Source: Saururus chinensis (lineage: Eukaryota > Streptophyta > Magnoliopsida > Piperales > Saururaceae). From it: a stretch of 64,000 nucleotides of DNA. Of the stretch, positions 44,612-56,264 are shown one piece after another. The notes beneath the pieces were generated by a model. It was not told where the DNA came from. It worked only from the letters and a program-made list of their open reading frames with translations, and searched no databases. The first letter of the stretch is position 1. Each line of letters begins with the position of its first letter. Position numbers and translations under genes: made by a program. The stretch is from assembly GCA_035235625.1 (NCBI GenBank), contig CP141149.1:653001-717000 (forward strand). The letters run 5' to 3'.

Positions 44612-47336
44612 AATTTTGGTCGCCTAAAATTCACTAGAGGTCAGCGACAAAAAGATGAGGGTACTTTTTTTTTTATCTCTTCCTGCATTTCCCACGTGGC
44701 TTCCTCGACTCTGTGATTCTGCCACAACACCTTTACGAGTGGGATTGCCTTTTGCCGAAGTACCTTCTCCTTATGGTCAAGAATTTGGATAGGTACCTCC
44801 TTGTTGGAAAGATTCTCCTAGAGTTCCAATAGCTCAAAATCCAAGACATGAGTAGGATCCGTCTTATACTTCCAAAGAAGTGAGACATGGAATACATTAT
44901 GGATATCAGCCAATCGGGGTGGAAGTGCTACCCGATAAGCTGTGGTGCCTATTTGCTCCAAGATCTCAAATGGCTCAATAAAACTAGGTGAAACCTTTCC
45001 CTGTTGCCCGAATCAAACAACACCACGGTTCGGAGAGATCTTAAGAAATACATGGTTGCCAACACTAAACTCCAACTCCCGCTGTCTCTATCGGCATAAC
45101 TCTTCTGTCGGCTCTGAGCTGTCTGCAACCTCTCCCAAATGAGGCGTATCTTCTCCATTGACTGCTGGATAAGATCTAGGCCAGTGAGAAGGTGCTCCCC
45201 AACCTTACTCCAACACAGAGGTGATTTACAAGGACGCCCATAAAGCACCTCAAAGGGTGCCATTTGGATGCAAAAACCATGGTCGCTAACTCCAAGTCAT
45301 GAGTGGGGTAATTCCACTCATGCACTCTAAGCTGTCGTGATGCATAAGCCACCACTCTCCCATGCTACATGAGTACGCAACCCAAGCCGTGAAGTGAAGC
45401 ATCACTATAGACCATATATTCACCACTCTCGAAAGGCAAAGTCAAGACTGGAGCTGAAGTCAGCCTCTTCTTCAACTATTGGAAACTCTCTTCATAAGCT
45501 GAGTTCTACTCAAACTTCTTATTCTTCCTTGTCAACTTGGTCATAGGGCTCGCAATGCTAGAGAAATCCTCAATGAAACGACGGTAGTACCCAACAAGTC
45601 TTACGAAACTACGAACCTCCAATGCACTCTATAGTTGCTCCCACTTCAACATGGCTTCAACTTTCGACGGATCAATTGCCACACAGTCTCTCGATATCAC
45701 ATGACCAAGGAATTGCACCTTCTTAATCCAAAATTTACACTTGTCAAACTTCAAAAAGAGCTGATGCTCCTATAAAGTCCGCAAGACAATCCTCAAATGT
45801 GCTTCATGCTCTTCCTCATTGGCCGAATATATCAAAATATCATCCACGAATATAATCACAAACGATCAAGATAAGGCCAAAAGACTCGGTTCGTCAAGTC
45901 CATGAATGAGGCTGGTGCATTAGTAAGAACAAAAGGCATCACTAAGAACTCATAATGCCCATATCGGTACAAAAAGCCGTCTTCGCCACATCATTAGGAT
46001 GGATCCAAAGTTGGTGATAACCCAATCTCAAATCAATCTTAGAGAAGACCTGAGCCTGCTGCAATTGATCAAACAAATCATCCATTCTAGGTAAAGGGTA
46101 CTTATTCTTAATGGTTACCTGATTAAGCATTCAGTAGTCGATACACAACCGCAGAGAACCATCCTTCTTCCAAACAAATAAGACCGGCGCACCCCAAGGA
46201 GATGCATTCGGCCTTATATACCCCTTATCCATAAGATCCTGCAGCTGAGCCTTAAGCTCTTTAAACTCAGCTGGAACCATACGATAGGGAGCCCTTGAAA
46301 TAGGAGTAGTGCCTGGAATAAGATCAATGCAAAACTCTATCTCCCTCTCCAGCGGCAAACCTGTCAAGTTACTAGGGAAGACATCAAAAAATTCTGCCAC
46401 AACATGAAGGGAATCCAATGAAGGTAACTCCACGTTCAACCCCGTAACACTAGCAAGGAAAGCCTCACATCCCCTATTGATCCACTTCTTGGCCTTGAAG
46501 GATGAGGCTAAAAACTTGCCCCTAGGATGCTTCACCCCTTGGAAGATAAAAGTCCTAGCTCCTGGCAATTCAAATTTCACCTTCCTCCCTCGGCAGTCTA
46601 CATGCACATGGAATTTGGACATCATATCCATGCCTAAGATCACATGGAAGTCAATCATAGGTAGTAGAATCAAATCCACAAGCAACACATGCCCATCAAT
46701 CACCATAGGAATCATCTCCACATACTCCTCCGCCTGCAGAGAGGACGAAGGCGTAGACACACATAATGGAACATGCAACAACTTAAAATCAACACCCATC
46801 TCATCAGCAAAACATGGGGAGACAAAAGAGTGAGAAGAGCGAGTGTCAAACAATATTCTAGCATAGTGGGAGGCGATGAGGATCGTACCTTCCACTACGC
46901 CGGAAGAGTTGGCTACCTCCTATGCCGAAATAGCAAAGACTCTCCCATCATTAGTCAACTTGTTCACCTTAGCATCCTGCTACCCCATAGGCGGTCTAGC
47001 ATGTGGCCTTGCCTGAGCTACTCCCAGCTGCCTGGGACTGGAGTTAGATGTCACCGGAGGATGTCTCTGAGCACGGTTAGCTCTCTGAGGACACTCGTTA
47101 GCATAGTGCCCCTTCTACTGGCAATCAAAACAAGTCACATTAGCATGGTGATCATGAGGGTCCTGCTGTACCTGCTGAGTGTTATGCCTCACATGACGGG
47201 CATCTCACCGCTTACGGTCTTGGCAATTATGGTTATCCTCTAGCCTCGGCCTCTTAGGCTGCTGCTGCTGCCCTCTCTTCCGCATATAGTCATATGAATC
47301 CCGTTCCACAACAATGGTCATCTCAAGTACCTCATG
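44612..47336 (-). pseudogene. G2 pol, protease and part of gag
   Basis: Minus strand. From 47336: gag tail, then a zinc knuckle near 47130-47090 whose first Cys pair is damaged, then protease at 46895-46700 reading LFDTRSSHSF, where G4 has [10 protein letters not shown] (Gly of the D-T-G triad replaced). RT starts by 46250; its continuation is cut by a TGA (CGA in G4) at about 46130, then goes on with [19 protein letters not shown]. The RT motif FVDDILIYS is intact (about 45835-45860). RNase H ends at [10 protein letters not shown], and the text jumps straight to the integrase tail [18 protein letters not shown] at 45263. A chromodomain remnant precedes the polypurine tract. Confidence 0.87.
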
Positions 47337-47939
47337 TCACGCCCCAGCTCTAGCCGACTCGAGCCGAACCCGGTCTAGGGGCCGGTCAAGCACGCGGGGG
47401 CGATGAGGGGAATTGAGATATGGTTTAGCGGAAGACTTAACCCTAAATACGGGCTACCTAACAGAATTACGGAGTATGTACACCACTTTAAGCAAGAGTA
47501 AATAAGTAGAAAAGAAAGAGAGTTACTTAACTCAAAATAAACGATTAGTCATGCTTAGTCAACCATAGCCCACTCTAGCTCTAAAATAAGTCTTAGACAA
47601 CACAATTGTATAAAGTAGCATAAATCCAACAGAGAACCATACACAAAGGTTCTAAACATAAAGCATAAAGCAAGGAAAATAAGTCACATAAGAGTCTCCA
47701 CGATCACATCCAAGTCGTCTCTGATCTTTCCTCAAAGAGGAGATCCTGTCCGTCTGCGTGTCGCACCATGCAGCCCCAAAGCAAAACAAAATAAAGAGGG
47801 GTGAGTTTAAACAAACTCAGCAATGGTTTTTCTAATATACTATCAGCATCAGCAACACCACAGCATAACAATATAATCATTCAAATCAAAGATTGACAAG
47901 ATGTAACATTTTATGATCACACATACACATCACCTAAAC

Positions 47940-48257
47940 CTGCATCATAGTGTATAATCCACATAGTGCCATTCACATCATATCAACCTGCATAAAATGT
48001 ATCTCTAACATACATATCAAATTATGCCTCAACATCATATCATCCTGCATGAAATGTATCTCTAACATACATATCCAACCATGCATCACATCATATCAAC
48101 CTGCATGAAATGTATCTATAACATACATATCAAATCATGCCTCAACATCATATCAACCTACATGAAATATATCTCTAACATGCATATCCAACTATGCATC
48201 ACATCATATCAACTTGCATCTCTAACATACATATCCAATCATGCATCACATCATATC
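47940..48257 (-). repeat. 55-62 bp minisatellite in G3 LTR
   Basis: Units contain GCATGAAATGTATCTCTAAC and ATACATATCCAACCATGCATC, the reverse of the G4-family 55 bp unit. The array is cut by G4 and continues briefly at 59640-59700. Confidence 0.78.
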
Positions 48258-48679
48258 TGTAAGGACCCTCATCTTTAAACCGGTTTTGGTTTTCTTTAAT
48301 TATTGATTATCGTGAGATTTACGTGTTTTCTGATCTTATTCGATGATTTTGTAAATAAATAGAGTTTGTGATGGTTTTAACCAAAATTAACTTCAATATT
48401 AGTGGTTTTAAGTGATTTTAAACCAAATGTGAATTTTTGAGATTTTTCGGAATTTTCACTATTTTCCCAAAAATTAGGGTTTTGGCGGGACCCCTGTGGG
48501 CCCCACGGTTGAAAATTTTATTTTTATGTCAAATGACCCTAGACATATACTTAAGGTCACACAAAAATTTTCAGAATTTTATTAGGCTTAATTCGTGCTT
48601 AAATTTGCAAAATAACCACTTTTAGCCTACTTTTCATATTTACACCCCAAAAACTTACCTATGCCTACCCCAACCCTTA

Positions 48680-48689
48680 CTATAAAAGG
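48680..48689 (+). promoter_or_regulatory. TATA box of G4 5' LTR
   Basis: CTATAAAAGG, identical in the 3' LTR (56687-56696), the solo LTR (20944-20953) and G3 (61684-61693, minus). It lies ~420 bp into the LTR, so most of the LTR would be transcribed R/U5. Confidence 0.7.
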
Positions 48690-49357
48690 GCAAACCAGAG
48701 CCATTTCCATTTTTGGGAATAGGCTAAAGAAGGAGGGCTGGCCTAATCCCCACTTAGGCCCGAATTAGAAGCCGATTAAGGTAAGCTTGCTCTAATTAAG
48801 CACTAATCCATGGCTTTTCTCTTAATTTCTTCTAAATCTACCATTTTCCCCTTGATTCAATTCATTTTTGACCATCAAAAGCTACTGATTTGTGTTTTAC
48901 TACAAACCCTAACTTTCAAAATTCGATTTTTACTACCAACAAGCCCTAGATCTAAGATTTAATTAGGGATTTCTTAAGTAAATCGATTTCCATTGGTGTT
49001 TAATTCAAACTCATTGTATTTTCAAGGATTTCAAGAAGGGTGACTCTTCAATCCGAGCTTAATCAAGTGCTGAGGTAATGGGTCTTCAAAATCTCTGTTT
49101 ATCCATGGTAAAACTCTTCATTTTTGGCTTATTTCGAAATGGTTTGCTTGATTTAGTGTGTTAATGGTAAGATTAGAAAATGGAATTATTTAATCCCGAT
49201 TTCTTAGGGTTTTGCATTATTATGGTTTGGTTTGATATTCTGGAAGTCAAGGAGGACTTTTGATGATGATTAGGGTGCTAGATGTGGATTTGAAGTGTTA
49301 TCTATGGTGTCTCGGTTTGATTTTGCGAAAGGAAGAAGATGACTGTTCTGCCGTGTT

Positions 49358-49463
49358 GGCGATCGATCGGCCTTGCAGGGCGATCGATCGGCTGAACTGA
49401 AAATTTCAAAATTTTGCGTGTAACCGATCGAACGGCCTGAAGGGCGATCGATCGGCTACACAG
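49358..49463 (+). repeat. Double-palindrome block, G4 5' LTR
   Basis: GGCGATCGATCGGCC, GGGCGATCGATCGGC, CCGATCGAACGGCC, GGGCGATCGATCGGC, ending CTACACAG. The 3' LTR copy is at 57365-57470 and is identical apart from one base lost next to CACAG. Confidence 0.75.
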
Positions 49464-50729
49464 GAAATTGTATGTTGTGTGTATAATGCCTATTTTGATG
49501 ATTCCACTTTGGCTTGCCAATTTTATATGAATGTGGAGTGTTTTAAGCTATGTTAGGCTACTGGAAATGCATGCTATTGAGTTTATGGAGTTGAGATATA
49601 TGCTTAGTGATGGTGGAATGACTTATGTTTTGTGGCATGATGTTGGAATCGTTATTTTGAAATTATGAATAGTTGTTTCCCTTTGGTTAAGCATATTTCA
49701 GTAGGACTACAATCATTGTTGGACAGATTTGTCATGATAAATTGTGATTAATGGTGTGTGAATGTTGGTGAATACCATGACTCAATGATGGAATGAGTGA
49801 TGTTATAGGTGTTTAGCCTTTGTGGTTGAGTTTTGAATCTAGCTAAGATTTCAACGATTCTTCTACTATGATTTCCGCTAGAATTCATGTTTAGGTAGAA
49901 ATTCACATGTGTAGTGTGGTAGTGAGTTGATTTTCAAGCATGATAATATGCATTATGTGAAAGGCTTCTACTAGTTACACACACACACATGTGGGGGTTA
50001 AATGATGATGTTGAAGCTTAATATCGTGATTATGAATGATGCATTAGGGGCTGGTGAGAGCACTTATCATGATTAGGGTTCATGTATGCTTTGCCCACGC
50101 ATGTACCATGTTGCACGCATCATGAAAATGGATTTCCAATTGAGGCTTCATCGTGATTAATCGAATTTGACCGATTGGATGCAATGTGATGGAATTGCGT
50201 GCCGGGTTTATCGGTCGTGGATTAATCGCAAGTTGATTGGTCCGAAAGGACATATTTTGATTTGAAGTTCCTGTGTGGAACGATTTGGAGTTCCTGTGTG
50301 GAACGAGTGCACTCCCCGGGTTGAGTCTTGTTTAATGGAATGATGTGGGGACGAGTTGTGTACTTGTCTTGCGGATATGTGAGAATATCATTATGTGTGT
50401 CATCTGGACCCTGAGAATCCAGTGTGGTATGCCGTGTGCACCCCGCTACCACGTGTTCTAGGGTTCTCTGTGTGAGAACTCGGGCTCTTCCCTCCGCAGG
50501 AGATGTCCCTGGGCGAACACCCCTGCTCTAGATTCTCTGTGTGAGAATGGGACATCCTTGGCCAGGATCGTCCAGGGCGAGCAGTATTAGGGATTGACAA
50601 CTCCGATCTTTCTTGAATTCTTGTGTAGAATTTTGTACCATGACACGCCTTCGTGGCCTTGTCTATGCTCCCGTCTGTGTGACGTCAATGTGTGATTACT
50701 CCTTGATGGAGGTTGATTGTGATAACATT

Positions 50730-50995
50730 ATGCATGTGGGAATATGTATGTTAGAGATACATCCATGCATGTTGATGTTGATGTTATGCATGTGGAATAT
50801 GTATGTTAGAGATACATCCATGCATGTTGATTTTGATGTTATGCATGTGGAATATGTATGTTAGAGATACATCCATGCATGTTGATTTTGATGTTATGCA
50901 TGTGGAATATGTATGTTAGAGATACGTCCATGCGGGATTGGTTATGATGTGAATGCATGTGGGAATATGTTTGCTAGAGATACATCCATGCAGGT
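50730..50995 (+). repeat. 55 bp minisatellite, G4 5' LTR
   Basis: Four 55 bp units plus one variant, with the marker TTAGAGATACATCC at about 50751, 50806 and 50861, ACGTCC in the fourth, and GCTAGAGATACATCC last. The 3' LTR (58733-58998) has the same number; the solo LTR at 20523 has about two more. Confidence 0.88.
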
Positions 50996-51631
50996 TGAAC
51001 TATGCATTTTTATGCAGTGTTAAGTGATATGAATGTGTGATCAGAAAGTGATGCACCATGTAAATTTTTGATCTGAAACGATCTCATTTCTAAGCTATCG
51101 TATTTTCTACGTTGACAGTGATATTAAAACCATTGCTGAGTGTTAAAACTCACCCCTCTTTTGTGTTTTGATTTGGGGCTGCGTGGTGCGACACGCAGAC
51201 GGACAGGATTGCCTTTTTGAGGAAAGGTCAGAGGTAGCTTGGGTGTGATGATGGAGATCGTTGCGTGACTTTCCTTCATTTTGTTTCATGTTTTATGTTC
51301 GAACCTTTGTGTAGGGTTCTTGTTGTGGTTTTATGTCACATGTTACAGTTATGTTTGCTTATGACTTATTTTGAGCCGGTGTGGGCTTTACTTAACTAAG
51401 TTTGTGGGTTTGAGATTGTTGTTTACTTCGTGTTAAGCAACACCCTTTTCTTTCCCTTTTATTTACTCTTGCTCAAAGGATTGTGCGCACTCCGTGTTGC
51501 TGTTAATCGCCCGTGGTTAGGGATTAAGTCTTCCGCTAGAATCGTTTCTCAATTTCACTTCGTCGCCCCCGCGCGCTTGATCGGCCCTTGGACCGGGTTC
51601 GGCTCGGGTCGGGCATCGTCGGGGCGTGACA

Positions 51632-51791
51632 GAGTTTTTTGGTATCGGAGCACATCTTTGTCCAAGAGTAAATAGGGTTGTGTGATAAGTCTTGCTTGTT
51701 TGCTTGCTTGCTTGTTTGTGTGCTTTCTGCTTGTTTGGCTGTGTGCTTTCGGGTTGTTAGGCTGTACGATTAACGTCTGGTCGTTGTGTAG
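51632..51791 (+). other. G4 leader with primer-binding site
   Basis: TGGTATCGGAGC at 51640-51651 is one base from the usual TGGTATCAGAGC primer site for initiator tRNA-Met. A CTTG/TTTG-rich microsatellite follows (about 51688-51745). The gag ATG is at 51792; G2 has an ATG at the matching place (62718), which supports this start. Confidence 0.85.
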
Positions 51792-53642
51792 ATGGCTGGT
51801 CCTAATCATGCAGGCGCTAATAACCATCGCGGTGCTCGTGACCCAAGGGTGGACGATGTGTTGACCGCCATTGAAGGGTTGACACAGGTGTTCCAGGCTA
51901 AGCACGCGAGTGGTAGCAGTTCTGAGTCTCTTTCTCTCGAGGGATTCAAGAAGCTTAATCCCCCTAGCTTCAAGGGTGGATTTGATACCTCTGTGGCGGA
52001 TAATTGGAGGCTTCATATGGAGAAGATTTTTAGTGCTCGACGTTGCTCGGACGAGGAGAAGACTAGACTTGCAGTCTTCACGTTCGAGGGCGAAGCTCAG
52101 AGGTGGTGGTTATCGATGGAGCGTCAGAGGTTCCATGGCCGAGAGGACATTCCATGGGAGGAGTTCTTGTCAGCCTTTAACGACAAGTACTTCCCTCTTC
52201 ATGTCCGAGAGGAGAAGAAGAAGCAGTTTCTCAGTCTGCAGCAGGGTTCTATGACGGTCTTGGCTTATGAGACCCGTTTCGTGGAGCTTGAGCGCTTTGC
52301 TCCTCGCTTCTTCAGCGATGAGTATGAGCGAGCACGTAAGTTTGAGGACGGTCTTAAGCCTTTCATCAAAGGCCGAGTCGTGCCATTCAGGCACAAGACC
52401 CTTGCTGAGGTACTTGAGACGGCCATCGCTGTGGAGCGTGATTCTGATGAGTATATCCGGAGGAGAGGGCAGCAGCAGCAGCCTAAGAGGTCGAGGGCGG
52501 AGGATAGCCATAACCGCCGGGACTTTAAGCGGCGTGATACCCGTCATGTGAGGCATAACACCCAGCATGTGCAGCAGGATCCTCAGGACCGCCGTGCTAG
52601 TGTGACTTGCTATGATTGTCGGCAGAAGGGGCACTATGCCAACGAGTGTCCGCAGAGGGCTGGTCGTGCTCAGAGACGTGCACCGATGACACCTAATACC
52701 AGTCCCAGGCAGCCGGGTGTACCACCGGCGAGAGCACCTACCGGGCAGCCCGATGGCAAGGGGAAGAAGCCGGCTCATGATGGGAGAGTCTTTGCTATTT
52801 CAGCGCAGGAGGCGGCTAACTCTTCGGGCGTGGTGGAAGGTATGATTCTCATCGCCTCCCACTATGCTAGAGTGTTATTTGATACCGGTTCCTCTCATTC
52901 TTTTGTGTCTCCTCATTTTGCTCATGAGTTGGATGCTTGTTATAAGTTGTTGCATGTTCCTTTGCGTGTTTCTACACCTTCATCCTCTCTTCGAGCGGAA
53001 AAGTATGTTGAGATGATTCCTATGGGGATCGGTGGACATGTGCTACATATGGATCTTATTATATTGCCGATGATTGACTTTGATGTGATCCTAGGCATGG
53101 ATATGATGTTCAAGTTCCATGCGTATGTAGACTGTCGCAGGAGGTGTGTGAAGTTCGAGTTGCCAGGAGCTAAGCCTTTTATCTTTCAAGGGTTGAAGCG
53201 TTCTAATGGCAAATTCTTGGTCTCTTCCTTCAAAGCCAAGAAGTGGATCGATAGTGGATGCGAAGCTTTCCTTGCTAGTGTTACGGGATTGAACATGGAG
53301 TTACCTTCTTTGGATTCCGTTCGTGTTGTGGCGGAATTTCCCGATGTCTTCCCTAGTGACTTGGCGAGTTTACCACCGGAGAGGGAGATAGAGTTTTGCA
53401 TTGACCTCATTCCAGGCACTACTCCTATCTCTAAGGCTCCCTATCGTATGGCTCCAGCCGAACTTAAAGAGCTTAAGGCTCAGCTGCAGGATCTTATGGA
53501 TAAGGGGTATATTAGGCCGAGTGTATCTCCTTGGGGTGCGCCGGTCTTATTTGTTCGGAAGAAGGATGGTTCTCTACGGTTGTGTATCGACTACCGAATG
53601 CTTAATCAGGTAACCATCAAGAACAAGTACCCTTTTACCTAG
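51792..53642 (+). CDS. G4 Gag-protease with start of reverse transcriptase
   Basis: 616 residues, starting [14 protein letters not shown]. The Gag core lies at about 55-220 ([20 protein letters not shown], later [18 protein letters not shown]) and packages element RNA in virus-like particles. A basic stretch (222-270) is followed by a zinc knuckle C273-x2-C276-x4-H281-x4-C286. The aspartic protease active site [10 protein letters not shown] is at 362-371, catalytic Asp364, cleaving the polyprotein. The N-terminal RT segment runs from ~555, with [20 protein letters not shown]. The frame then ends at a stop just after KNKYPF, where the RT is interrupted by one extra T; the rest continues in the next frame at 53653. 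The ATG fits the primer-site-to-gag distance and is conserved in G2. Confidence 0.93.
   Translation: MAGPNHAGANNHRGARDPRVDDVLTAIEGLTQVFQAKHASGSSSESLSLEGFKKLNPPSFKGGFDTSVADNWRLHMEKIFSARRCSDEEKTRLAVFTFEGEAQRWWLSMERQRFHGREDIPWEEFLSAFNDKYFPLHVREEKKKQFLSLQQGSMTVLAYETRFVELERFAPRFFSDEYERARKFEDGLKPFIKGRVVPFRHKTLAEVLETAIAVERDSDEYIRRRGQQQQPKRSRAEDSHNRRDFKRRDTRHVRHNTQHVQQDPQDRRASVTCYDCRQKGHYANECPQRAGRAQRRAPMTPNTSPRQPGVPPARAPTGQPDGKGKKPAHDGRVFAISAQEAANSSGVVEGMILIASHYARVLFDTGSSHSFVSPHFAHELDACYKLLHVPLRVSTPSSSLRAEKYVEMIPMGIGGHVLHMDLIILPMIDFDVILGMDMMFKFHAYVDCRRRCVKFELPGAKPFIFQGLKRSNGKFLVSSFKAKKWIDSGCEAFLASVTGLNMELPSLDSVRVVAEFPDVFPSDLASLPPEREIEFCIDLIPGTTPISKAPYRMAPAELKELKAQLQDLMDKGYIRPSVSPWGAPVLFVRKKDGSLRLCIDYRMLNQVTIKNKYPFT
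53633..53636 (+). other. Frameshift site between G4 gag-pro and pol
   Basis: A run of four T where the sister element G2 (minus strand, about 46085-46105) has three. The extra base shifts the frame and creates TAG within 10 bp. Chromoviruses of this type normally carry a single ORF, so this is a mutation or a homopolymer error; I see no slippery-site structure suggesting programmed frameshifting. Confidence 0.75.
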
Positions 53643-53652
53643 AATTGATGAT

Positions 53653-56226
53653 TTGTTTGATCAGTTGCAGCAGGCACAGGTTTTCTCTAAGATCGATTTG
53701 AGATCGGGTTATCACCAACTTCGGATCCGTCCTGATGATGTTGCTAAGACGGCTTTCCGTACCCGATATGGGCATTATGAGTTCTTAGTTATGCCTTTTG
53801 GTCTTACTAATGCACCTGCCTCATTTATGGACTTGATGAACCGAGTCTTTCGGCCTTATCTTGATCGGTTTGTGATTATATTCGTGGATGATATTCTGAT
53901 CTATTCGGCCAATGAGGAAGAGCATGAAGCACATTTGAGGATTGTTTTGCGAACTTTGCGGGAGCATATGCTCTTTGCGAAGTTTGACAAGTGTGAATTT
54001 TGGCTCAAGAAAGTGCATTTCCTTGGTCATGTTATATCGAGAGACGGTGTGGCGGTTGATCCCTCGAAAGTTGAAGCCGTGTTGAATTGGGAGCAACCGA
54101 AAAGTGCATCGGAGGTCCGCAGCTTCCTAGGACTTGCCGGGTACTATCGCCGTTTCATCGAGGGTTTTTCTAGCCTTGCGAGCCCTATGACTAAGTTGAC
54201 AAGGAAGAATGAGAAGTTCGAGTGGAACTCAGCTTGTGAAGAGAGTTTCCAAGAGTTGAAGAAGAGGCTAACTTCAGCTCCAGTTCTAACTTTGCCTTCC
54301 GGGAGTGGCGGATTCGTGGTCTATAGTGATGCTTCTCTTCGCGGCTTGGGTTGTGTACTCATGCAGCATGGGAGAGTGGTGGCTTATGCATCTCGACAGC
54401 TTAGAGTGCACGAGCGGAATTACCCCACTCATGACTTGGAGTTAGCGGCCGTAGTCTTTGCATTGAAGATTTGGCGGCACTATCTCTATGGTGAGAAGTT
54501 TGAGGTATTCACTGATCACAAGAGCTTGAAGTACTTATTCACGCAGCGAGATCTTAATTTGAGGCAAAGGAGGTGGCTTGAATTCTTGAAGGATTATGAC
54601 TTCACGATATCGTATCATCCGGGCAAAGCGAACGTGGTGGCGGATGCTTTGAGTCGGAAATCAGCCACTACGGTTGCTTGCATGCGAGTTCGTGAGTGGC
54701 TCCTTTATGAGGATGCCATTGAGCTAAGGCCAGAGTTGACTTTGGAGGACACACGGAGCTGGTTTGCTAATCTCTCTATTAGCTCTAGTGTGGTGGATGA
54801 CGTGGTCGAAGCTCAGAAGGGTGATGAAGATATTCTAGCTCTTAAGGCTAAGCTAAGGGAGAAGGCAGTGTTGGGCTTTGAGGAAAAGTCCGATGGAAGC
54901 TTGATGTATAAGGGTCGTTGGTGTGTGCCGAACACCGTTGAGCTGAGAGAGCGTATCCTATCGGAGGCACACCATTCTAAGTTCTCTATCCATCCTGGAG
55001 GAACGAAGATGTACCACGACGTGAAGAGGACATTTTGGTGGAATGGGATGAAGAAGGACATTGCGGTCTACGTGTCCAAATGCCTTGTATGTCAGCAAGT
55101 CAAGGTAGAGCATCGGCATCCAGGCGGTTTACTACAACCACTTCCGATTTCGGAGTGGAAGTGGGAGCACGTCACTATGGATTTCGTTTCCGGACTGCCA
55201 CGGTCGCCGAGTGGTAATGATGCGGTTTGGGTGATTGTTGATCGACTTACTAAGTCCGCTCATTTCCTCGCGATTAGAATGACTACTCCTTTGGATGTCT
55301 TGGCTGCTCTATATTTGAGGGAGATCGTGCGGTTACATGGGATTCCAGTATCTATTGTCTCTGATCGTGACCCGCGGTTCACTTCGAGGTTTTGGCAGAG
55401 CTTTCAGGGTGCTTTGGGCACATCTTTGCATCTTAGCTCCGCTTACCATCCTCAGACGGACGGACAGTCCGAAAGGACCATTCAGACGCTTGAGGACATG
55501 CTTCGGGCTTGTATCCTTGAGTGGAAAGGAAGTTGGGAGCAACATTTGCCGCTGGTTGAGTTTTCTTATAATAATAGCTACCAAGCGAGCATCCGGATGG
55601 CACCTTTCGAGGCGCTTTATGGGCGTCCTTGCCGATCACCGTTGTGTTGGAGTGAGGTTGGAGATCACCTTCTCACTGGCCCAGACCTTATTCAGCAGTC
55701 AGTGGAGAAGATACGCCTTATCCGGGAGAGGTTGCAGGCAGCTCAGAGCCGTCAGAAGAGTTATGCCGATAGGCGACGGCGCGAGTTGGAGTTTGGTATT
55801 GGTGATCATGTTTTCCTTAAGATCTCTCCGACTCGTGGTGTTGTTCGATTTGGACAACGGGGGAAGTTGTCACCTCGTTTTATTGGTCCATTCGAGATCT
55901 TGGAGCGGATTGGCGCCACAGCTTATCGGGTTGCACTTCCACCCCGACTGGCCGATATCCATAATGTTTTCCACGTCTCACTTCTTCGGAAGTATGAGCC
56001 GGATCCCACTCATGTCTTGGATTTTGAGCCGTTGGAGCTTCAGGAGAATCTTTCCTACGAGGAGGTACCTATTCAGATTCTTGATCGTAAGGAGAAGGTA
56101 CTTCGGCAAAAGGCAATCCCACTCGTGAAGGTGTTGTGGAGGAATCATGGAGTCGAGGAAGCCACATGGGAAACGGAGGACGAGATCAGAAAGAAGTATC
56201 CTCATCTTTTTGTCGCTGACCTCTAG
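53653..56226 (+). CDS. G4 Pol: reverse transcriptase, RNase H, integrase, chromodomain
   Basis: 857 residues from the first Met; the true frame is the continuation of gag-pro. [15 protein letters not shown] and catalytic FVDD at 77-80. RNase H: YSDAS Asp226, DLELAAVVF Glu263, FTDHKS Asp288, ADALSR Asp331. Integrase: HHCC zinc finger (His441, His447, Cys477, Cys480) and D,D-35,E with Asp510 (TMDFVSGLP), Asp571 (SDRD) and Glu607 (SERTI). GPY/F module [10 protein letters not shown] (741-750). Chromodomain-like end at ~800-855, with [19 protein letters not shown]. The chromodomain is thought to steer integration to particular chromatin. Every catalytic residue is present. Large open frames inside it on other frames (55337-56128 plus; several minus) are shadows. 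Confidence 0.95.
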   Translation: MFDQLQQAQVFSKIDLRSGYHQLRIRPDDVAKTAFRTRYGHYEFLVMPFGLTNAPASFMDLMNRVFRPYLDRFVIIFVDDILIYSANEEEHEAHLRIVLRTLREHMLFAKFDKCEFWLKKVHFLGHVISRDGVAVDPSKVEAVLNWEQPKSASEVRSFLGLAGYYRRFIEGFSSLASPMTKLTRKNEKFEWNSACEESFQELKKRLTSAPVLTLPSGSGGFVVYSDASLRGLGCVLMQHGRVVAYASRQLRVHERNYPTHDLELAAVVFALKIWRHYLYGEKFEVFTDHKSLKYLFTQRDLNLRQRRWLEFLKDYDFTISYHPGKANVVADALSRKSATTVACMRVREWLLYEDAIELRPELTLEDTRSWFANLSISSSVVDDVVEAQKGDEDILALKAKLREKAVLGFEEKSDGSLMYKGRWCVPNTVELRERILSEAHHSKFSIHPGGTKMYHDVKRTFWWNGMKKDIAVYVSKCLVCQQVKVEHRHPGGLLQPLPISEWKWEHVTMDFVSGLPRSPSGNDAVWVIVDRLTKSAHFLAIRMTTPLDVLAALYLREIVRLHGIPVSIVSDRDPRFTSRFWQSFQGALGTSLHLSSAYHPQTDGQSERTIQTLEDMLRACILEWKGSWEQHLPLVEFSYNNSYQASIRMAPFEALYGRPCRSPLCWSEVGDHLLTGPDLIQQSVEKIRLIRERLQAAQSRQKSYADRRRRELEFGIGDHVFLKISPTRGVVRFGQRGKLSPRFIGPFEILERIGATAYRVALPPRLADIHNVFHVSLLRKYEPDPTHVLDFEPLELQENLSYEEVPIQILDRKEKVLRQKAIPLVKVLWRNHGVEEATWETEDEIRKKYPHLFVADL

Positions 56227-56248
56227 CGAATTTTGGGGGACCAAAATT

Positions 56249-56264
56249 CCTAAGAGGGGGAGGA
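56249..56264 (+). other. G4 polypurine tract
   Basis: CCTAAGAGGGGGAGGA immediately before the 3' LTR, 22 bp after the pol stop. Confidence 0.88.

Larger units (their letters stand above)
48258..51631 (+). repeat. G4 5' LTR (3374 bp)
   Basis: TGTAAGGACCCTC...GGGGCGTGACA. TATA box CTATAAAAGG at 48680-48689, double-palindrome block 49358-49463, 23 bp unit twice (about 50258-50305), 55 bp array 50730-50995. Short frames in it (for example 49302-49520 and 50222-50452 minus) recur in every copy only because the LTR DNA is conserved. Confidence 0.95.

Noticed and set aside
53630-53650. Programmed frameshift between gag-pro and pol of G4
   Set aside because: Related element G2 shows one fewer T and a continuous frame across this position; a simple insertion or sequencing error is more likely.
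55337-56128. 263-residue plus-strand frame and minus-strand frames inside G4 pol; also 52170-52778 minus
   Set aside because: They overlap the catalytic integrase and gag coding sequence and have no motifs of their own; shadows of the real frame.
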